A program made the position numbers and the translations under genes. Source: Campylobacterota bacterium (GTDB lineage: Bacteria > Campylobacterota > Campylobacteria > Campylobacterales > Sulfurovaceae). From it: DNA of 7,532 bases. The stretch is from NCBI GenBank assembly GCA_030595845.1, contig JAUVCL010000095.1:1-7532 (forward strand). Reading direction: 5' to 3'. The notes beneath the pieces are model-generated. The model had not been told where the DNA came from. It saw only the letters and a program-made list of their open reading frames with translations, and made no database searches. The number at the start of each line of letters is the position of its first letter. Within the stretch, counting starts at the first letter, position 1. Positions 5,295-7,532 of this stretch are shown here, piece by piece.

Positions 5295-5334
5295 TATTTC
5301 TCCTTTCATTTGATGTGTATCTCTATTGAGATGG

Positions 5335-5370
5335 GCAATACTACCCATTATGCATAACAAATTGATAACA
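5335..5370 (-). promoter_or_regulatory. Direct-repeat box and promoter of the small gene
   Basis: Read on the minus strand, TGTTAT (5370-5365), five bases, TGTTAT (5359-5354), then 13 bases and TATTGC (5340-5335) as -10. The repeats are 11 bp apart, one helical turn, as in sites of OmpR/PhoB-type response regulators. The inverted repeat ATGGG-N8-CCCAT (5331-5348) overlaps the -10. Transcription would start near 5328. Confidence 0.5.
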
Positions 5371-5500
5371 CTTATCCCCATTAATCATTACTTTACGCTG
5401 TCTTCCCCTTTGTAGATAGAATGACACACGTTTCTATTTGTAGTTATTCCCTTTCTCTTTATCTCTATATATACTTTTTTTACGACCTCTTTTCCTCATA
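5371..5500. other. Upstream noncoding stretch between divergent genes
   Basis: Between the two regulatory boxes this stretch is AT-rich, with pyrimidine runs on the plus strand (around 5450-5500). I see no gene with a binding site, no further TGTTAY pair and no strong hairpin, only a weak ATAGAA / TTCTAT pair around 5414-5436. Confidence 0.5.
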
Positions 5501-5561
5501 AACAGTAACATAAATGTTACCACTGTGTTACTGTTGTGTTATCAAAACTTGTCACTATTCT
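5501..5561 (+). promoter_or_regulatory. Triple direct-repeat box and promoter of the lipoprotein gene
   Basis: TGTTAC (5515-5520), TGTTAC (5526-5531) and TGTTAT (5537-5542) are spaced exactly 11 bp. Thirteen bases after the last comes TATTCT (5556-5561), a plausible -10, so the last repeat sits where a -35 would be, as in activator-dependent promoters. A 10-bp inverted repeat AACAGTAACA (5501-5510) / TGTTACTGTT (5526-5535) overlaps the box. Regulator identity is inference. The E. coli Pho box (TGTCAT-N5-TGTCAT) differs by one base per repeat. Confidence 0.55.
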
Positions 5562-5589
5562 GCAAACAAAACCGAGGAAGGTTTAAATC

Positions 5590-7532
5590 ATGTTTAAGGA
5601 AATAAAAATGACAAATTTGAAAAATATCGCACTCTCAGCAGCAGTGATCGCAGCCATGACAGGATGTGGAGATACCACGGTAAATCAGTCACCATCAAGC
5701 GTAACAATCACTGGAGATACAACGACAACAACGGGGAGCCTTTCTGAGACTGCTACAGTAGCATCAGATACAGGCATAGCTGATGCAGCCTTTTTACCTA
5801 AACAGACACTCAGCGGTGAAATTGATACGAATATGACATTGAATAAAGAGACATTATGGACACTGGATGGATTGGTTGTTGTTAAAACAGGTGTAACACT
5901 TACGATAGAAGCAGGAACGGTGATTGCAGGTTTGGATGGAACAGGTGATGCAACTTCATACATGATCGTTGACAAGGGTGCTAAAATTATTGCTGAGGGT
6001 ACAACAGATGAACCGATCATCTTTACTTCTCTTCAGCGTGTTGAAAACCCTACCAGCATAGAAGTCGGGCAATGGGGCGGATTGACTATTATAGGACATG
6101 CAGGAAATGATCAAGTAAACCCCTATGAAGTCAATACTGCATTTGAAGCAGATGCTACAAACTTATCTGATAGTTCAGGTATTTTAAGAAATGTATATAT
6201 TCTTAACTCAGGTATTACCATGGCGGAAGATAAAGAGATCAACGGTCTTAGCTTTGTTGGTGTAGGATCTGGAACAATCGTTGAAGATATCACGGTAGAT
6301 TACTCTGATGATGATGGTATAGAGATCTGGGGTGGTACGGTGAACCTTACCAATGTGACTATCTCACACTGTACCGATGATTATTTTGACATTGATGATG
6401 GTTACTCAGGGACAGTCAAAAATCTTGTGATCAATACAACAACGGGGAATGCGGGTATTGAAATGTCAGGACAAACAGCAGCGACATTTGACGGATTTAC
6501 GATCACCACGGGTGCAACTCAGGCAAAAGAGGGTGCAATCTATTTTAAGAAAGACGGTATTGGCGGACATTTTAAAAACGGTACGATCATTCATAACGGT
6601 GGACAAATTGTAGCAGATGGAGCCATTCACTCTAAAGGGGTAGCAGATATCAGCAATGTATCATTTGAAAATGTTGCGATAACGACAGATGTAGGCTTGG
6701 AGTTTACAGGTGATTCATCTACCGAACTTAAGACGGCTTTTGATAATGGTTCGGGTAATGTACTCTGTGCTATCCCCACTTCAGCAACACTTTCAGGTGA
6801 GTTGACAGGATGTACCGTACTTACTTCAGAGAAGACATGGGAACTTGATGGTCTTGTTGTGGTGACTCCGGGAGCAGAACTTAGAATCCAGGAGGGAACA
6901 ACGATTGTCGGTCTTCCAGGTACAGGAGATGCAACCTCTTATATGATCGTTGATAAAGGTGCCAAAATATATGCGCTTGGTACAGAGCCAAATCCTATTA
7001 CCTTTACATCACAAGATACAACGGCACAAGAAGTTGGACTTTGGGGTGGATTGACTATTATCGGACATGCAGGAAATTCTCAGGTAAATCCCTATGAGGT
7101 CAATACTGCTTATAGTGCAGATGCTACAGATCTGGCTGACAGTTCAGGTATCTTAAAATATGTACGGGTGCTCAACTCAGGGATCACGATGGCAGAAGAC
7201 AAAGAGATCAATGGACTTAGTTTTATCGGTGTAGGATCTGGAACAATCGTTGAAGATATCACGGTAGATTACTCTGATGATGATGGTATAGAGATCTGGG
7301 GTGGTACAGTGAACCTTACCAATGTGACTATCTCACACTGTACCGATGATTATTTTGATATTGATGATGGTTACTCAGGGACAGTCAAAAACCTTGTGAT
7401 CAATACAACAACGGGGAATGCGGGTATTGAAATGTCAGGACAAACAGCAGCGACATTTGACGGATTTACGATCACCACGGGTGCAACTCAGGCAAAAGAG
7501 GGTGCAATCTATTTTAAGAAAGACGGTATTGG
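5590..7532 (+). CDS. Repeat-containing lipoprotein with beta-helix-like domains, 3' partial
   Basis: The frame is open for 647 codons to the window end. AGGAAGG lies eight bases before ATG 5590. A second in-frame ATG (5608) with AAGGAA is an alternative start. A signal peptide with hydrophobic core IALSAAVIAAM ends in the lipobox MTGC, so C26 is the predicted lipidated residue and the protein is anchored to a membrane, probably the outer one. After a Thr/Ser-rich linker (about 27-72) come tandem domains: residues 73-399 and 400 to beyond 647, each starting TLSGE and containing LDGLVVV, GTGDATSYMIVDKGAKI, WGGLTIIGHAGN, SDDDGIEIWGGTVN and CTDDYFDIDDGYSG. Regular short strands with Asp/Gly turns suggest a right-handed parallel beta-helix, and the Asp clusters (240-242, 263-270) may bind calcium. 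Function is unknown. Adhesion or polymer binding is a guess. Confidence 0.85.
   Translation, partial: MFKEIKMTNLKNIALSAAVIAAMTGCGDTTVNQSPSSVTITGDTTTTTGSLSETATVASDTGIADAAFLPKQTLSGEIDTNMTLNKETLWTLDGLVVVKTGVTLTIEAGTVIAGLDGTGDATSYMIVDKGAKIIAEGTTDEPIIFTSLQRVENPTSIEVGQWGGLTIIGHAGNDQVNPYEVNTAFEADATNLSDSSGILRNVYILNSGITMAEDKEINGLSFVGVGSGTIVEDITVDYSDDDGIEIWGGTVNLTNVTISHCTDDYFDIDDGYSGTVKNLVINTTTGNAGIEMSGQTAATFDGFTITTGATQAKEGAIYFKKDGIGGHFKNGTIIHNGGQIVADGAIHSKGVADISNVSFENVAITTDVGLEFTGDSSTELKTAFDNGSGNVLCAIPTSATLSGELTGCTVLTSEKTWELDGLVVVTPGAELRIQEGTTIVGLPGTGDATSYMIVDKGAKIYALGTEPNPITFTSQDTTAQEVGLWGGLTIIGHAGNSQVNPYEVNTAYSADATDLADSSGILKYVRVLNSGITMAEDKEINGLSFIGVGSGTIVEDITVDYSDDDGIEIWGGTVNLTNVTISHCTDDYFDIDDGYSGTVKNLVINTTTGNAGIEMSGQTAATFDGFTITTGATQAKEGAIYFKKDGI
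5806..6786 (+). repeat. Domain repeat unit 1 of the lipoprotein gene
   Basis: This 981-bp unit encodes residues 73-399. It aligns with the following unit at an offset of 981 bp at the start and 969 bp after a four-codon difference (LQRVENPTSIEVGQWGG here against QDTTAQEVGLWGG in unit 2). The first half differs from unit 2 at many bases, while the part from 6259 on is nearly identical. Confidence 0.85.
6787..7532 (+). repeat. Domain repeat unit 2 of the lipoprotein gene, incomplete
   Basis: Second copy, from residue 400, cut by the window end. The section 7228-7532 matches 6259-6563 with only three base differences (7308, 7359, 7392), all silent. Two cysteines, C393 at the end of unit 1 and C408 here, could form a disulfide that staples the junction. 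Confidence 0.85.

Noticed and set aside
5295..5381. N-terminal extension of the small minus-strand protein to the ATG at 5381
   Set aside because: It would start upstream of the likely promoter and lacks a binding site, whereas ATG 5294 has AAGGAG at five bases.
5685..6020. Minus-strand 111-codon frame opposite the lipoprotein start
   Set aside because: The Val/Ser/Pro-rich product is what the antisense of a Thr/Asp/Gly-rich gene gives. There is no binding site, and the sense frame has a signal peptide and repeats.
6796..6813. Second lipobox-like ELTGC in the lipoprotein
   Set aside because: It is internal, at the start of repeat unit 2, without a preceding signal-peptide hydrophobic core, so it is not a processing site.
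5806..7532. Tandem repeats read as a CRISPR array or mobile repeat
   Set aside because: The units are about 970-980 bp, in frame and protein-coding, so they are domain duplications.

Overview
The window is a chromosomal stretch of an AT-rich Gram-negative bacterium, most likely a Campylobacterota (epsilonproteobacterium), perhaps a Sulfurovum- or Sulfurimonas-like one. The reasons are protein style, the gene order NifU-like / TPR protein / short MurE, which I recall from Campylobacter, and -10 boxes of the TTTTG-N-TATAAT type, most without a recognisable -35. The genus is inference.

Layout. (1) 13-363: rplQ (bL17), the usual end of the alpha ribosomal-protein operon, followed by two overlapping hairpins. 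(2) 454-2724: a promoter region, then a tightly packed operon of a NifU-like Fe-S scaffold protein (TTG start), a TPR-like protein and murE (GTG start, 4-nt overlap), closed by a strong hairpin. (3) 2769-3648, minus strand: a two-gene unit encoding an FmdE-domain protein and a DUF2249 protein. The second gene has no ATG, GTG or TTG start that gives a complete domain and probably starts at CTG. (4) 3667-3828: a 162-bp element with 18-bp terminal inverted repeats (16/18 matching) and a central hairpin, a MITE-like insertion lying just upstream of the FmdE-gene ribosome binding site. (5) 3944-4321: a thioredoxin-like [2Fe-2S] ferredoxin gene with its own terminator hairpin. (6) 4397-5142: promoters, panD (aspartate 1-decarboxylase) and ybaB (nucleoid-associated protein), overlapping by one base. 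(7) 5166-5294, minus strand: a 42-codon gene with a very good ribosome binding site. (8) 5590-7532: the start of a large lipoprotein made of tandem repeats of about 325 residues, running off the window.

How it works together. Regions 1, 2 and 6 are housekeeping (translation, Fe-S assembly, peptidoglycan precursor synthesis, pantothenate/CoA precursor supply). Regions 3-5 and 7-8 are accessory. The two most interesting observations are the MITE-like element between the divergent FmdE and ferredoxin genes, and an 11-bp-period direct repeat (TGTTAY-N5-TGTTAY) in front of both the small gene and the divergent lipoprotein gene. It lies at the same distance from a TATT-type -10 in both and suggests one OmpR/PhoB-type regulator controls the pair. 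I see no CRISPR array, tRNA, rRNA, prophage or complete insertion sequence.
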